Source of the DNA: Nonomuraea aridisoli
Lineage (GTDB): Bacteria > Actinomycetota > Actinomycetes > Streptosporangiales > Streptosporangiaceae
Direction of reading: 5' to 3'
Length of the DNA: 42,644 bases
Assembly (NCBI RefSeq): GCF_003236395.1
Contig: NZ_POUD01000051.1
Span: 1 to 42,644 of the forward strand
Of the stretch, positions 7,093 through 16,738 are shown piece after piece (the stretch's first letter is position 1; every line of letters begins with the position of its first letter). The translations under genes were made by a program, and so were the position numbers. Below the pieces are notes generated by a model. It did no database searches. It saw nothing but the letters and a program-made list of their open reading frames with translations, and was not told where the DNA came from.

Positions 7093-8256
7093 ATGACCGA
7101 GCACGGATGGGAGCGCGACTACGCGATCCTCGCGCTGCACATCAGCGGTCTGGCCACGGGCGGCGCGATCATCTACCGCGGCCCGCAGGAGTGGCGGGCG
7201 CGGGCCGCCGAGCAGGGCGCGCCGCCGCCGGGCAGGCTGGCCGCGGAGGCCGAGCGGTTACTGGAGCGGGCACCGTCGCCGTACGCGGCCGCGAACCTGC
7301 GCGCGTTCCGCGCCGTCGCCCGCTACCTGGACGGCGAGCGGCCGCCGCCGGCCGACTACGCCGAGCAGGTGCTGGGCCTGCGCCCGCGATGGCTGCCGGA
7401 GGAGGAGCTGGCGGCGGCGCACGACCGGCTGGACGCGGCGCTGCCGAGCACCCCCGGATCGCTGGCGGAGCGGCTGCACGCCTGGCAGCGGGCCCACACC
7501 CTGCGCGACATGGACCGGCTGCCGCACCTGGTGGACCTGGCCGTGGCCGAGACCCGGGCGCGCACCGCGGAAAGGATCATCCCGCTGCCGGACGACGAGG
7601 TCGTGGAATGCGTGATGGTGCCCGAGGCCACGTTCCACGCCGCCGGCCACTACGCGGGCGGGCACCGCTCGCAGATCCACATCAACGCCGGCATCCCGTT
7701 CAACGTCGCCGACCTGCTCTACGTCGTCGCCCACGAGGGGCATCCGGGGCACATCGCGGAGTCGATGTTCAAGGAGGAGCACGACCAGGGCCGCGTCGAG
7801 CGGCAGGTCAGGACGTTGCTCTCGCCGCCGTTCGTGATCAGCGAGGGGCTCGGGCTGCACGCCGAGCAGCTGATCTTCCCGGGCGACGAGGCGCAGAGGT
7901 GGCTGACCGACCACGTCCTGCCCGAGCTGGGCATCGCCCCGGACGGCAGCGACTTCGCCGCGATCCACGAGGTCAAGAACGTGTTGTGGGGGGTGTGGGG
8001 CAACGCGGTGTTCCTCGCCGCGCAGGGCCGCTCCGACGCCGACCTGGCCGCCTACCTGTCGCGGTGGGCACTGTACGACGACGACGAGGTGGCCCTCGCG
8101 CTCGGCCAGGTGCGCCCGTCGGCGATGAGCCCGTACCTCTTCTGCTACCACCACGGCTGGCGGCTGCTCGCCCCCTGGCTCGACGCCCCCGACCGCGACC
8201 GGCGGGTGCGCCGCCTGCTCACCGAGCCGCTGCTCCCCGCCGACCTGATCGGGTGA
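7093..8256 (+). CDS. DUF885-like putative zinc metalloprotease
   Basis: A 387-residue protein without a signal peptide. The signature is VVAHEGHPGHIAES with HEGHP at 214-218, the form of the HExxH zinc motif found in DUF885-type peptidases, followed by a downstream acidic candidate in FVISEGLGLHAEQL. The protein is shorter than the roughly 550-residue DUF885 members and lacks much of their N-terminal half, so it may be a distinct compact branch. AAGGAGG sits 6 nt before ATG 7093. It ends 4 bp from the convergent iminopeptidase remnant. A peptidase role is inferred from the motif; substrate unknown. Confidence 0.75.
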   Translation: MTEHGWERDYAILALHISGLATGGAIIYRGPQEWRARAAEQGAPPPGRLAAEAERLLERAPSPYAAANLRAFRAVARYLDGERPPPADYAEQVLGLRPRWLPEEELAAAHDRLDAALPSTPGSLAERLHAWQRAHTLRDMDRLPHLVDLAVAETRARTAERIIPLPDDEVVECVMVPEATFHAAGHYAGGHRSQIHINAGIPFNVADLLYVVAHEGHPGHIAESMFKEEHDQGRVERQVRTLLSPPFVISEGLGLHAEQLIFPGDEAQRWLTDHVLPELGIAPDGSDFAAIHEVKNVLWGVWGNAVFLAAQGRSDADLAAYLSRWALYDDDEVALALGQVRPSAMSPYLFCYHHGWRLLAPWLDAPDRDRRVRRLLTEPLLPADLIG

Positions 8257-8260
8257 CCGG

Positions 8261-9763
<1,503 letters not shown>

Positions 9764-9791
<28 letters not shown>

Positions 9792-10585
9792 TAGCCGGCG
9801 TCGGGCGCGGCGGGCTCCAGGCCGAGCGCGGCCGACAGCTCGCGGGCCGTCTCGGCGACGATCGCGCCCATCTCGTGCAGCCGGTCCTGCGTGGCCGTGC
9901 GCGCCACCGCCACGCTGATCGCCGCCGTGATGAGCCCCCGGTGGTCGCGTACGGGCGCCGAGACGCCGGCGGCGCTGTCGTCCAGCTCGACGTCGGAGAC
10001 CGCGTACCCGGCCGAGCGGACGTGGGCCAGGTCGGCGAGCCACTCCTCCTCCCCCGCGACCGCATGGTCCAGCCCGGACGGCAGCACGGTGCGCAGCAGC
10101 TCGCGCACCCGCTCCTCCTGCCAGTCGGCGAGCAGCGCGCGCCCGGCCGCCGCCATGATGACCGGTACGGAGACGCCCTCCCACACCCGGTGGTACACCC
10201 GTGACGACGGCATCGACAGCAGGGTCAGCACCTGGTTGCCGCGCAGCACGCACAGGTAGGCCTCCTCGTCGAAGGCGATCGTCAGCCGCCGCAGGAACGG
10301 CGCGGCCACCCGGACGAGCCGGGCATGCTGGGTGCGTGCGGCGAGCGCGAACAACCGCCAGCCGAGCCGGTAACGCCGCGTGACCGGGTCACGCTCCACC
10401 ATGCCTTCGAGTTCGAGCGCTCGAAGCGCCCGGGAGACCTGGCTCTTCTCCCTGTCCAGCCGCTGGGCGATCCAGCTGACGCCGAACCCGTCCGCGTCCC
10501 GATCATCGCCGTGACCTGCGAGGACTTCCAGGATCTCCATGTCCCGGCGCAGGCCGGCCGAGGGCGCCGGCGGCTTGTCACTCAT
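9764..10585 (-). CDS. IclR-family transcriptional regulator
   Basis: A 273-residue regulator with an N-terminal winged helix (about 10-75; WIAQRLDREKSQVSRALRAL as recognition region) and a C-terminal IclR effector domain (about 90-260; features such as VPVIMAAAGRALLA and YAVSDVELDDSAAGVSAPV). It is divergent from the quaternary-amine ABC operon across a 125-bp AT-richer gap, which makes it the natural local regulator of that operon. IclR proteins commonly sense small organic acids or catabolic intermediates. Its 3' end overlaps the convergent marR gene. The effector is unknown. Confidence 0.9.
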
Positions 10586-10710
10586 CCTTGTCCGTTCATG
10601 CCGAAACCATCACTGTTTTGTTGCGATAGCTGCACCTAAGTTTGCACTCAACGCAACTGGTGCCATACGTTTACGAGCCGTTGCAAGCGTAAGCGAAGGT
10701 GGTTCCTTTA
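10586..10710. promoter_or_regulatory. iclR / ABC-importer divergent promoter with repeated TTGC-type motifs
   Basis: This gap is clearly more AT-rich than its surroundings. GTTGC occurs at 10620-10624 and 10680-10684, with the inverse GCAAC at 10653-10657. Related strings are TTTGCACTCAACGCAAC (10641-10657) and TTGCAAGCGTAAGCG (10681-10695). A set of this kind fits an IclR operator overlapping two promoters. I could not assign reliable -35/-10 pairs. Confidence 0.45.
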
Positions 10711-11364
10711 ATGAGTTTCGGCGAGTACGTGATCTCCCGATGGGACACCCTCTCGCTGGCCGCCGCCGAGCACGCCCTGGTCGTCGCGATCGCCATCGCC
10801 CTGGCCGCGTTGATCGGAGTCGGCGTCGGGATCCTCGGTCACGGCTCGCCCCGGGTGCGGGAGACGTCGATCGCCGCCGCGGCGGCCATCCTGACCGTCC
10901 CCTCGCTGGCGCTGATGACCCTGCTGATCCCCCTGACCGGGCTCGGCTGGGGCTCCACGCTGATCTCGCTCACCGTGTACGCGTTCCTGCCGATCATCCG
11001 CAACACCGTGACCGGGCTGCGCGGCCTGGACGCCGCCACCGTCGAGGCGGGGCGCGGCATGGGCCTGAGCCGGCTGCGCCTGCTGGCGCAGGTGCAGCTC
11101 CCGCTGGCCTGGCCGCTGATCCTGACCGGCATCCGCATCTCCACGCAGATGATCATCGGCATCGCCGCCATCGCCGCGTTCGTCGACGGGCCGGGACTGG
11201 GCAACCAGATCTTCGAGGGCCTGTCGCGGCTGGGCTCGGTCAACTCGCTGAACGCCACACTCGCCGGGACGCTCGGCGTCGTCGTGATCGCCGTGCTGTT
11301 CGACCTGTTCTTCTTCGCCGTCCGCCACCTGACCACCCCGAGGGGGCTTCGTGTTCGACCGTGA
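10711..11364 (+). CDS. Quaternary-amine (glycine betaine/carnitine/choline type) ABC permease
   Basis: A 217-residue inner-membrane permease of the OpuCB/OsmW type, which imports osmoprotectant quaternary amines. Five or six hydrophobic helices are visible, with the transporter loop LDAATVEAGRGMGLSRLRLLAQVQLPLAWP (EAA-like, about 112-140), which contacts the ATPase. ATG 10711 is preferred over the in-frame GTG 10699 because AAGGTGG lies 9 nt before it. Its 3' end overlaps the ATPase gene by 14 bp. It is the first gene of a permease-ATPase-permease-binding protein operon, the order known for OsmU-like systems. Confidence 0.9.
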   Translation: MSFGEYVISRWDTLSLAAAEHALVVAIAIALAALIGVGVGILGHGSPRVRETSIAAAAAILTVPSLALMTLLIPLTGLGWGSTLISLTVYAFLPIIRNTVTGLRGLDAATVEAGRGMGLSRLRLLAQVQLPLAWPLILTGIRISTQMIIGIAAIAAFVDGPGLGNQIFEGLSRLGSVNSLNATLAGTLGVVVIAVLFDLFFFAVRHLTTPRGLRVRP

Positions 11365-12358
11365 CACCGACGGCGTGCGCATCGAGCTGCGCGCGCTGAC
11401 CAAGCACTACCCGGGCCAACCGGCCCCCGCGGTCGACAACATCACGATGGACATCCCGGCCGGCGAGCTGGTCGTCTTCGTCGGCCCGTCCGGCTGCGGC
11501 AAGACGACCACGATGAAGATGATCAACCGGCTGGTCGAGCCCACCTCCGGCGAGATCCGCATCGGCGGCAAGGACGTGCTCAGTCTCGACCCCGACGAGC
11601 TGCGCCGCCACATCGGCTACGCCATCCAGCAGGTCGGCCTCTTCCCCCACCTGACCGTCGCGCAGAACATCGGCCTGGTCCCCAAGCTGCTCGGCTGGCC
11701 GCAGGCCAAGATCGACGCCCGCGTCGAAGAACTGCTCGCGCTGGTCAGCCTGGAGCCTTCCACCTTCCGCGGCCGTTACCCGCGCCAGCTGTCGGGCGGG
11801 CAGCAGCAGCGCGTCGGCGTCGCCCGAGCCCTGGCCGCCGACCCGCCCGTGATGCTCATGGACGAGCCGTTCGGCGCCACCGACCCGATCACCCGCGAGC
11901 ACCTGCAGAACGAGTTCGTCCGGCTGCAGAAGCAGCTGCGCAAGACCATCATCTTCGTCACCCACGACTTCGAGGAGGCCATCAAGCTGGGCGACCGCAT
12001 CGCCGTCCTGCGCGAGGGCTCCCACATCGCCCAGTACGACACCCCCGCCGCCATCCTGAGCGACCCGGCCGACGACTACGTCGCCGGCTTCATCGGCCAG
12101 GACGCCACGCTCAAGCGGCTGGCGCTGGTGCGGGTGTCCGACGTGCCGATCGCCGACCCGCTGCCCGATGCGGCGTTGCCGCAGGTCACCGGCGACGCGA
12201 GCCTGCGCGAGGCGCTCGACGTCATGCTCGCCCACGGCTCCGACCGCTGCGGCACGCCGTCCGGCGTGCTCACCTACGCCGCGCTGTGCGCCGCCGTGGG
12301 CAGCCGGCCGGAGAAGGAAGTGTCGGAAGGAGTGATGTCAGGGGGAGAGGTCCGTTGA
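11351..12358 (+). CDS. Quaternary-amine ABC transporter ATP-binding protein (OpuCA/OsmV-like)
   Basis: A 335-residue ATPase. Walker A is GPSGCGKT (45-52), the Q-loop lies around AIQQVGLFPH, the signature is LSGGQ (147-151), Walker B is VMLMDEP (167-173) and the H-loop is THD (His 205). After the ATPase core the C-terminal part is too short for the tandem CBS pair of OpuA/OpuCA; at most one CBS-like segment remains (about 265-320). This could mean reduced ionic-strength or nucleotide control of transport. The GTG start (11351) lies inside the previous gene and the stop TGA overlaps the next start as TTGA, so translation is coupled throughout. Confidence 0.92.
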   Translation: MFDRDTDGVRIELRALTKHYPGQPAPAVDNITMDIPAGELVVFVGPSGCGKTTTMKMINRLVEPTSGEIRIGGKDVLSLDPDELRRHIGYAIQQVGLFPHLTVAQNIGLVPKLLGWPQAKIDARVEELLALVSLEPSTFRGRYPRQLSGGQQQRVGVARALAADPPVMLMDEPFGATDPITREHLQNEFVRLQKQLRKTIIFVTHDFEEAIKLGDRIAVLREGSHIAQYDTPAAILSDPADDYVAGFIGQDATLKRLALVRVSDVPIADPLPDAALPQVTGDASLREALDVMLAHGSDRCGTPSGVLTYAALCAAVGSRPEKEVSEGVMSGGEVR

Positions 12359-13125
12359 CCGCTGAGACCCTCGCCACCGGACGGGTCCGCGCCCCCGGCC
12401 GCCTGCCGTTCGGCCCGCGCCACCTGATCGTGCCCGTCGCCGTCGGCGCCGTCCTGCTCGCCCTGTACGCCTGGGTCGGCACGCTCGAGCTCGACTCCAT
12501 CGAGCAGCGCAGCCTCAACAGCACCGTCATCCTGGCCAAGACCGTCGAGCACCTGCAGATGACGGTCGCCGCGACCGCCCTCGTCGTGGTCATCGCGATC
12601 CCGCTGGGCGTGCTGGCCTCCCGGTCCAGGAACCGGTTCGTCGCGCCGGTCATCCTCACCGCCGGCAACCTCGGCCAGGCCGTGCCCTGCATCGGCCTGC
12701 TCGTGCTGTGCACGTTCCTCATGGGCGTGGGCTTCCAGACCGCGCTCGTCGGCCTGGTCGCGTACGCCGTGCTGCCCGTGCTGCGCAACACGATGGTGGG
12801 CGTGCAGCAGGTCGACCCGGCGCTCATCGAGGCGGCCCGCGGCATGGGCATGACGCGCGGGCAGGTGCTGCGCCGCGTCGAGCTCAAGCTGGCCGTGCCC
12901 GCGATCCTGGCCGGGCTGCGCACCGCGCTCGTGCTGACCGTCGGCGTCGCCACGCTGGGCGCGTTCGTCGCCGCGGGCGGCTACGGCGAGCTGATCATCA
13001 ACGGGCTGAAGCTGAACCGCATGCCCGTGACCATCGTCGGCGGTGTGCTCACCGCGAGCATCGCCTTCCTCATCGACTGGCTGGGCGGCCTGGCCGAGGA
13101 CCTGCTCAAGCCGCGCGGCATCTGA
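12355..13125 (+). CDS. Quaternary-amine ABC permease, second subunit
   Basis: A 256-residue permease of the OpuCD/OsmY type. It starts at TTG 12355, overlapping the ATPase stop, with GGGGGAGAGG just upstream; the frame is open before that but offers no better start. After a first segment (LIVPVAVGAVLLALYAWVG) there is a periplasmic loop and then about five helices. The ATPase-contact loop is QVDPALIEAARGMGMTRGQVLRRVELKLAVP. Two different permeases in one operon imply a heterodimeric channel. The use of a rare TTG start in an overlapping position is consistent with coupling, not independent initiation. Confidence 0.9.
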   Translation: MTAETLATGRVRAPGRLPFGPRHLIVPVAVGAVLLALYAWVGTLELDSIEQRSLNSTVILAKTVEHLQMTVAATALVVVIAIPLGVLASRSRNRFVAPVILTAGNLGQAVPCIGLLVLCTFLMGVGFQTALVGLVAYAVLPVLRNTMVGVQQVDPALIEAARGMGMTRGQVLRRVELKLAVPAILAGLRTALVLTVGVATLGAFVAAGGYGELIINGLKLNRMPVTIVGGVLTASIAFLIDWLGGLAEDLLKPRGI

Positions 13126-13167
13126 CCCCCGTTCCCCCCGATTCCCCTATCAAGAGGTGTCTTTGTA

Positions 13168-14142
13168 ATGCATTTCCCCCTCCGACGGACGTTCGCCCTG
13201 CTCGCCGCCGCCGCACTGACCATGACGGGAGTGAGCGCCTGCGGATCCGGTGACGCCGTCGAGGTATCAAGCGCGGGTGACGAGCTGGCGGGCGCCGAGC
13301 TCGTCATCGGATCCAAGGACTTCACCGAGAACATCGTGCTCGGCAACATCGCCCTGCAGGTGTTGAAGGCGCACGGCGCCGAGGTCGTCGACAAGATCAA
13401 CCTGGGCGGCACCGTGACCAACCGCAAGGCCCTGGAGGCCGGCGAGATCGATCTGTACTGGGAGTACTCGGGCACCGGCTGGATCGAGCACCTGAAGAAC
13501 GCCGAGCCCATCCAGGACTCCGCCGAGCAGTTCAAGGCCACCGCCACCCAGGACCTGGAGAAGAACAAGATCCGCTGGATCGGCCCGACGCCGCTGAACA
13601 ACACCTACGCCCTGGCCATCCGCTCGGAGAAGGCCGCGGAGCTCGGCGTCAAGACGCTCTCCGACGTCGCCGAGCTGGCCAGGACCAAGCCGGAGGAGGT
13701 CACGATCTGCATCGAGACCGAGTTCTCCACCCGCGACGACGGCCTGCCCGGCCTGGTTAAGGCGTACGACATGACCATTCCGAAGGACCGCGTCGCCCTG
13801 CTCGACACCGGTGTCGTCTACACCGAGACCGACAAGGGGCAGACCTGCAACTTCGGCGAGGTGTTCACCACCGACGGCCGCATCGCCGCGCTCGGCCTCA
13901 CGGTGCTGGAGGACGACAAGAAGTTCTTCCCGGTCTACAACGCGGCCGTGACCGTGCGGCAGGAGACCTACGACCAGCACCCGGCCCTGGAGCAGGTCCT
14001 CAAGCCGGTGATCGCCAAGCTGGACGACGCCACCATGCAGAAGCTCAACGCCCGCGTCGACGTCGAAGGCCAGGAGCCGGCGACGGTCTCCGCCGAATGG
14101 CTGCAGGAACAGGGCTTCCTCGGCTCCTCCTCCGACGCCTGA
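13168..14142 (+). CDS. Quaternary-amine ABC substrate-binding lipoprotein
   Basis: A 324-residue lipoprotein; the signal peptide ends in the lipobox VSAC with Cys 25. The mature part is an OpuAC/ProX-type type-II binding protein, recognisable from ELVIGSKDFTENIVLGNIALQVLKAHG near the start and LYWEYSGTGW, which belongs to the ligand cleft of glycine betaine/choline/carnitine binding proteins. AGAGGTG lies 9 nt before ATG 13168. A 42-bp gap separates it from the permease, so it is the last gene of the operon. Exact ligand (betaine, carnitine, choline, ectoine) cannot be chosen from sequence reading alone. Confidence 0.92.
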   Translation: MHFPLRRTFALLAAAALTMTGVSACGSGDAVEVSSAGDELAGAELVIGSKDFTENIVLGNIALQVLKAHGAEVVDKINLGGTVTNRKALEAGEIDLYWEYSGTGWIEHLKNAEPIQDSAEQFKATATQDLEKNKIRWIGPTPLNNTYALAIRSEKAAELGVKTLSDVAELARTKPEEVTICIETEFSTRDDGLPGLVKAYDMTIPKDRVALLDTGVVYTETDKGQTCNFGEVFTTDGRIAALGLTVLEDDKKFFPVYNAAVTVRQETYDQHPALEQVLKPVIAKLDDATMQKLNARVDVEGQEPATVSAEWLQEQGFLGSSSDA

Positions 14143-14152
14143 CACCGCTCCC

Positions 14153-14656
14153 ATGGCCGCACCACCCCCCGCCGCGCCGGCGCGGGAGGCCCGCCTGCGC
14201 TCCTGGGAGCGCAGGACGGACCCGGTCCTGCTCGGCGTCGGCCTGCTCTTCCTGGTGAGCTGGGCGCTGCCGATCGTGCTGCCCCGGCTCCCGGGTGACG
14301 CCGTCGCGTGGCTGGAAAGCCTGCAGCAGGTGGCGTGGGCGTTGTTCGCCGCCGACTACGCGATCCGGCTGTGGCTGGCCGAGCGGCGGTTCGTCGTCAC
14401 GCACCTGCCGTCGCTGCTGGTCGTGCTGCTGCCGCTGCTGCACCCGCTGGCGGTGCTGCGCTCGCTGCTGCTGCTGACCGCGCTGATGCGCCGGGTCACG
14501 CTGCCGCTGCGCATGCGCGTCACGGTGTACGTCAGCGGCAGCTCCGTGCGCGGACCGCCCGGGAATAGGCGGCGGCTCGCCCCGGTTCCTTTGCATCATG
14601 CAATGATGATCGGGTCTCACGCGGGAGGGCAGTGCTGGAACGACGGTGGCCGATGA
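14153..14656 (+). pseudogene. Potassium-channel-like gene truncated before the pore
   Basis: About 131 residues (to 14545) match the start of actinomycete voltage-sensor-like K+ channel proteins: RRTDPVLLGVGLLFLVSWA, then VAWALFAADYAIRLWLAERR and the hydrophobic block with PLAVLRSLLLLTALMRR. Intact homologues continue into a last helix, a pore loop and a TVGYGD-type selectivity filter. Here the frame breaks off at VTVYVSGSSV and runs into unrelated residues ending inside the next gene; no filter is visible in any frame. It starts 10 bp after the binding lipoprotein stop. It cannot form a channel as it stands and is best read as a 3'-truncated remnant. Confidence 0.72.
14591..14608. promoter_or_regulatory. 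Nested palindromes before the SpoIIE phosphatase gene
   Basis: TTGCAT-C-ATGCAA (14591-14603) is an exact dyad, and CATCAT-GCA-ATGATG (14594-14608) is a second exact dyad overlapping it. The element lies 24 bp before the GTG start of the phosphatase gene in an AT-richer patch, a likely operator. The binding protein is unknown. Confidence 0.5.
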
Positions 14657-15693
14657 GCGGTCAGCAGGCGTTGCGCCGGCTGCCGTTCGCCGTCATGCCG
14701 GCGGTGGCGCTGACCGACCTGCTCGCGGGCCCGTCGCTGGGGTTCCTCCCGCTGCTCACGCTCGGGCCGAGCTTCGCCTCGGTCACGGGCAGCGTGCGGC
14801 GCACCGCGCTCGCCGGACTGGTCGCGCTCGTGCTGGCCGTCCTGCTCGGCGCCTACAACGGGGTGCTGTCCACCTGGCAGCACGACCTCAGCCTCGCCAC
14901 GATCGTCAGCGTCACCGGGGCGAGCATGCTCGCCGGCCACCTGCGGCTGCGGCGCGAACGCGAGCTGGCCGACGTCCGCCTGGTGGCCGAGACCGCGCAG
15001 CGCGTGCTGTTGCGCCCGGTGCCGCGCAAGGCCGGCGACCTGCGGGTGGCGCTGTCCTACACCTCGGCCGCGGCCGGCGCCCGGATCGGCGGCGACCTGT
15101 ACGAGGTCGTCACCACCCCTCACGGGGTGCGGCTGCTCATCGGTGACGTGCAGGGCAAGGGACTGGACGCGGTCGAGACGGCCGCGTGGGTGCTCGGCGC
15201 GTTCCGGGAGGCCGCCTACGACGAGGCCGACCTGGGCGACGTCGGCGAGCGGCTGGAGTCGAGCCTGGCCCGGCAGCTGGGCGGGGAGACGTTCGTGACG
15301 GCGATCGTCGCCGAGGTGCGGGACGGATGCGTCACCCTGCTCAACCACGGCCATCCCCCGCCGTACCTGATCGGCGCCGACGGCACGGCCGCCGCGCTGG
15401 AGCCGCCCGCCGAGGGGCTGCCGCTCGGGCTCGGCGCCCTCCACCCCGAACGGCCGAAACCCAGCCAGGCGGACTTCCGCGAGGGCGACCGCATCCTGTT
15501 CCTCACCGACGGCGTGATCGAGGCGCGCGACGCCGCCGGCGCCTTCTATCCCCTGCCCGACCGCGTCGGCCTCCTCCTGACCGGCGACCCGCAGACCGCC
15601 CTGGACGCGCTGAGCGCCGACCTCCTCCGCCACACCGGCGGCCCTCTGCTCGACGACGCCGCCATGCTCCTCCTCCACCGGCAGTCAGGGTGA
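14632..15693 (+). CDS. Membrane-anchored SpoIIE/PP2C-type serine phosphatase
   Basis: A 353-residue protein. Residues 15-105 hold three or four membrane segments (LPFAVMPAVALTDLLAGPSL to VTGASMLAG); the rest is a SpoIIE phosphatase domain. Metal-binding motifs are visible as RIGGDLYEVV with Asp, LLIGDVQGKG, and the C-terminal ILFLTDGVIEARD and LLDDAAMLLL. Such enzymes dephosphorylate STAS-domain anti-anti-sigma factors, and one is encoded immediately downstream (6 bp gap). The GTG start at 14632 has GGGAGG 3 nt before it; ATG 14653 is a possible alternative. The pair is probably one module of a stress partner-switching pathway. No anti-sigma kinase or sigma factor gene is beside it. Confidence 0.88.
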   Translation: MLERRWPMSGQQALRRLPFAVMPAVALTDLLAGPSLGFLPLLTLGPSFASVTGSVRRTALAGLVALVLAVLLGAYNGVLSTWQHDLSLATIVSVTGASMLAGHLRLRRERELADVRLVAETAQRVLLRPVPRKAGDLRVALSYTSAAAGARIGGDLYEVVTTPHGVRLLIGDVQGKGLDAVETAAWVLGAFREAAYDEADLGDVGERLESSLARQLGGETFVTAIVAEVRDGCVTLLNHGHPPPYLIGADGTAAALEPPAEGLPLGLGALHPERPKPSQADFREGDRILFLTDGVIEARDAAGAFYPLPDRVGLLLTGDPQTALDALSADLLRHTGGPLLDDAAMLLLHRQSG

Positions 15694-15699
15694 CCCGGC

Positions 15700-16110
15700 A
15701 TGCCGCCTCCCCCGGGTTTCGACCACGACCTCCCGTCCCTCGGGTCCCTCGGGTCCCTCGGGGACGAGGCGCGGCGCATCGTCGTGGTGGAGGTCGCGGG
15801 GGCGCTCGACATGGACGCCTGCCCGCAGGTGCAGGCGCGGCTGGGACAGGCGCTGTCGCTGCACGATCCGCCGCTGGTCGCCCTCGGGGTCGGCGGCGTG
15901 ACGTCCGCCGACTCGTTCGGGCTCACCGTGCTGCTGGCCGCCGACCGGCACGCGCGGGCGTCCGGCGGCCGGATGGTGGCGTACGCCGCCGGGCTCACGC
16001 TGCGCAAGACCCTTCGCGACCGGGCGCTCGACGGGGTGTTGGACCTGCGCCCGTCCCTCGCCGAGGCGCTGCGCGCCCTGCGCCGCCACGCGGGCGCCTT
16101 TACATTGTAG
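15700..16110 (+). CDS. STAS-domain anti-sigma factor antagonist
   Basis: A 136-residue single-domain STAS protein. The conserved core is VVEVAGALDMDACPQVQARL, then VTSADSFGLTVLL, where one of the Ser residues is the expected phosphorylation site in anti-anti-sigma factors. In the partner-switching scheme the dephosphorylated form binds an anti-sigma kinase and frees a sigma factor. It follows the SpoIIE phosphatase gene by 6 bp, so the two are likely co-transcribed and act together. The N-terminal 25 residues form a Pro/Ser/Leu/Gly-rich extension that contains a 9-bp tandem repeat. The partner kinase is not in this window. Confidence 0.88.
   Translation: MPPPPGFDHDLPSLGSLGSLGDEARRIVVVEVAGALDMDACPQVQARLGQALSLHDPPLVALGVGGVTSADSFGLTVLLAADRHARASGGRMVAYAAGLTLRKTLRDRALDGVLDLRPSLAEALRALRRHAGAFTL
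15736..15762. repeat. 9-bp tandem repeat TCCCTCGGG (3 copies) in the STAS gene
   Basis: Three exact copies of TCCCTCGGG encode three consecutive Ser-Leu-Gly units in the N-terminal extension. The unit keeps the frame, so copy-number change would only lengthen or shorten the extension. Confidence 0.85.
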
Positions 16111-16118
16111 ATTTCTGG

Positions 16119-16649
16119 CTAGTGGGAGATCCGGACGACGGCTCTCCTGCCCTGCACGGCGAGGACGCGCAGGTCGATGCCGTTGATGGAGCTGACGCCT
16201 GACGGGTTGGGGGTCTGCCGGCCGAACGTCGCCATCATGCCGCCGTCGAAGGAGGTGAAGGTCACCGCGCCGTCCTCCACCTCGAACTCGACCGTCCCCA
16301 GGCCCCACCTCGGGGCCAGCTCCACCGACTGACCGTCGGCGACCACGACCTCGCAGTCGGCGTCGCGGCACGCCCGCAGCCGTGCGCCGTCCCGCGCCCG
16401 CAGCAGGCCCGCGCCCTGCGGCGGCTCCGCGGCGGAGGAACGCTCAGGCTCGGACAGGTCCTCGGGGTCCGGCGGCGTCTCGGGAGCGGTCGGCGTTTCC
16501 GGGTCCGGCGGCGTCTCAAGCTCGAGAGGGGTCGAGGAGACGGAGGGCGTCTCCGGCGCCCCGAACGGATCCTCTGCGCCGGACCCGCAACCGGCCAGCA
16601 CCAGGCACACCGCCACCACACCCGCCCGAACGACCGGCTGATCCCCCAT
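16119..16649 (-). CDS. Lipoprotein with Pro/Glu/Thr-rich spacer
   Basis: A 176-residue predicted lipoprotein. The start ATG 16649 has GGGGAG 5 nt upstream. The signal peptide is AGVVAVCLVLAGC with the lipobox Cys at residue 22. Residues 30-75 are a low-complexity spacer of repeats like PETPPDPE, which probably spans the cell wall. The C-terminal 100 residues (LLRARDGARLRACRDADCEVVV and following) look like a small all-beta domain with two Cys that could pair, somewhat like SH3-type or FHA-associated beta domains, but I do not recognise a family. It is convergent with the STAS gene, 8 bp apart. Confidence 0.75.
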   Translation of the reverse strand: MGDQPVVRAGVVAVCLVLAGCGSGAEDPFGAPETPSVSSTPLELETPPDPETPTAPETPPDPEDLSEPERSSAAEPPQGAGLLRARDGARLRACRDADCEVVVADGQSVELAPRWGLGTVEFEVEDGAVTFTSFDGGMMATFGRQTPNPSGVSSINGIDLRVLAVQGRRAVVRISH

Positions 16650-16738
16650 GGAAACTCCCCGTTCTCCGTACACCCCGAACGACGTCCTCACACGTCAAGC
16701 AGCAGTCTGCGGCCACCGTCACGGGACCGGTCCCGCGC

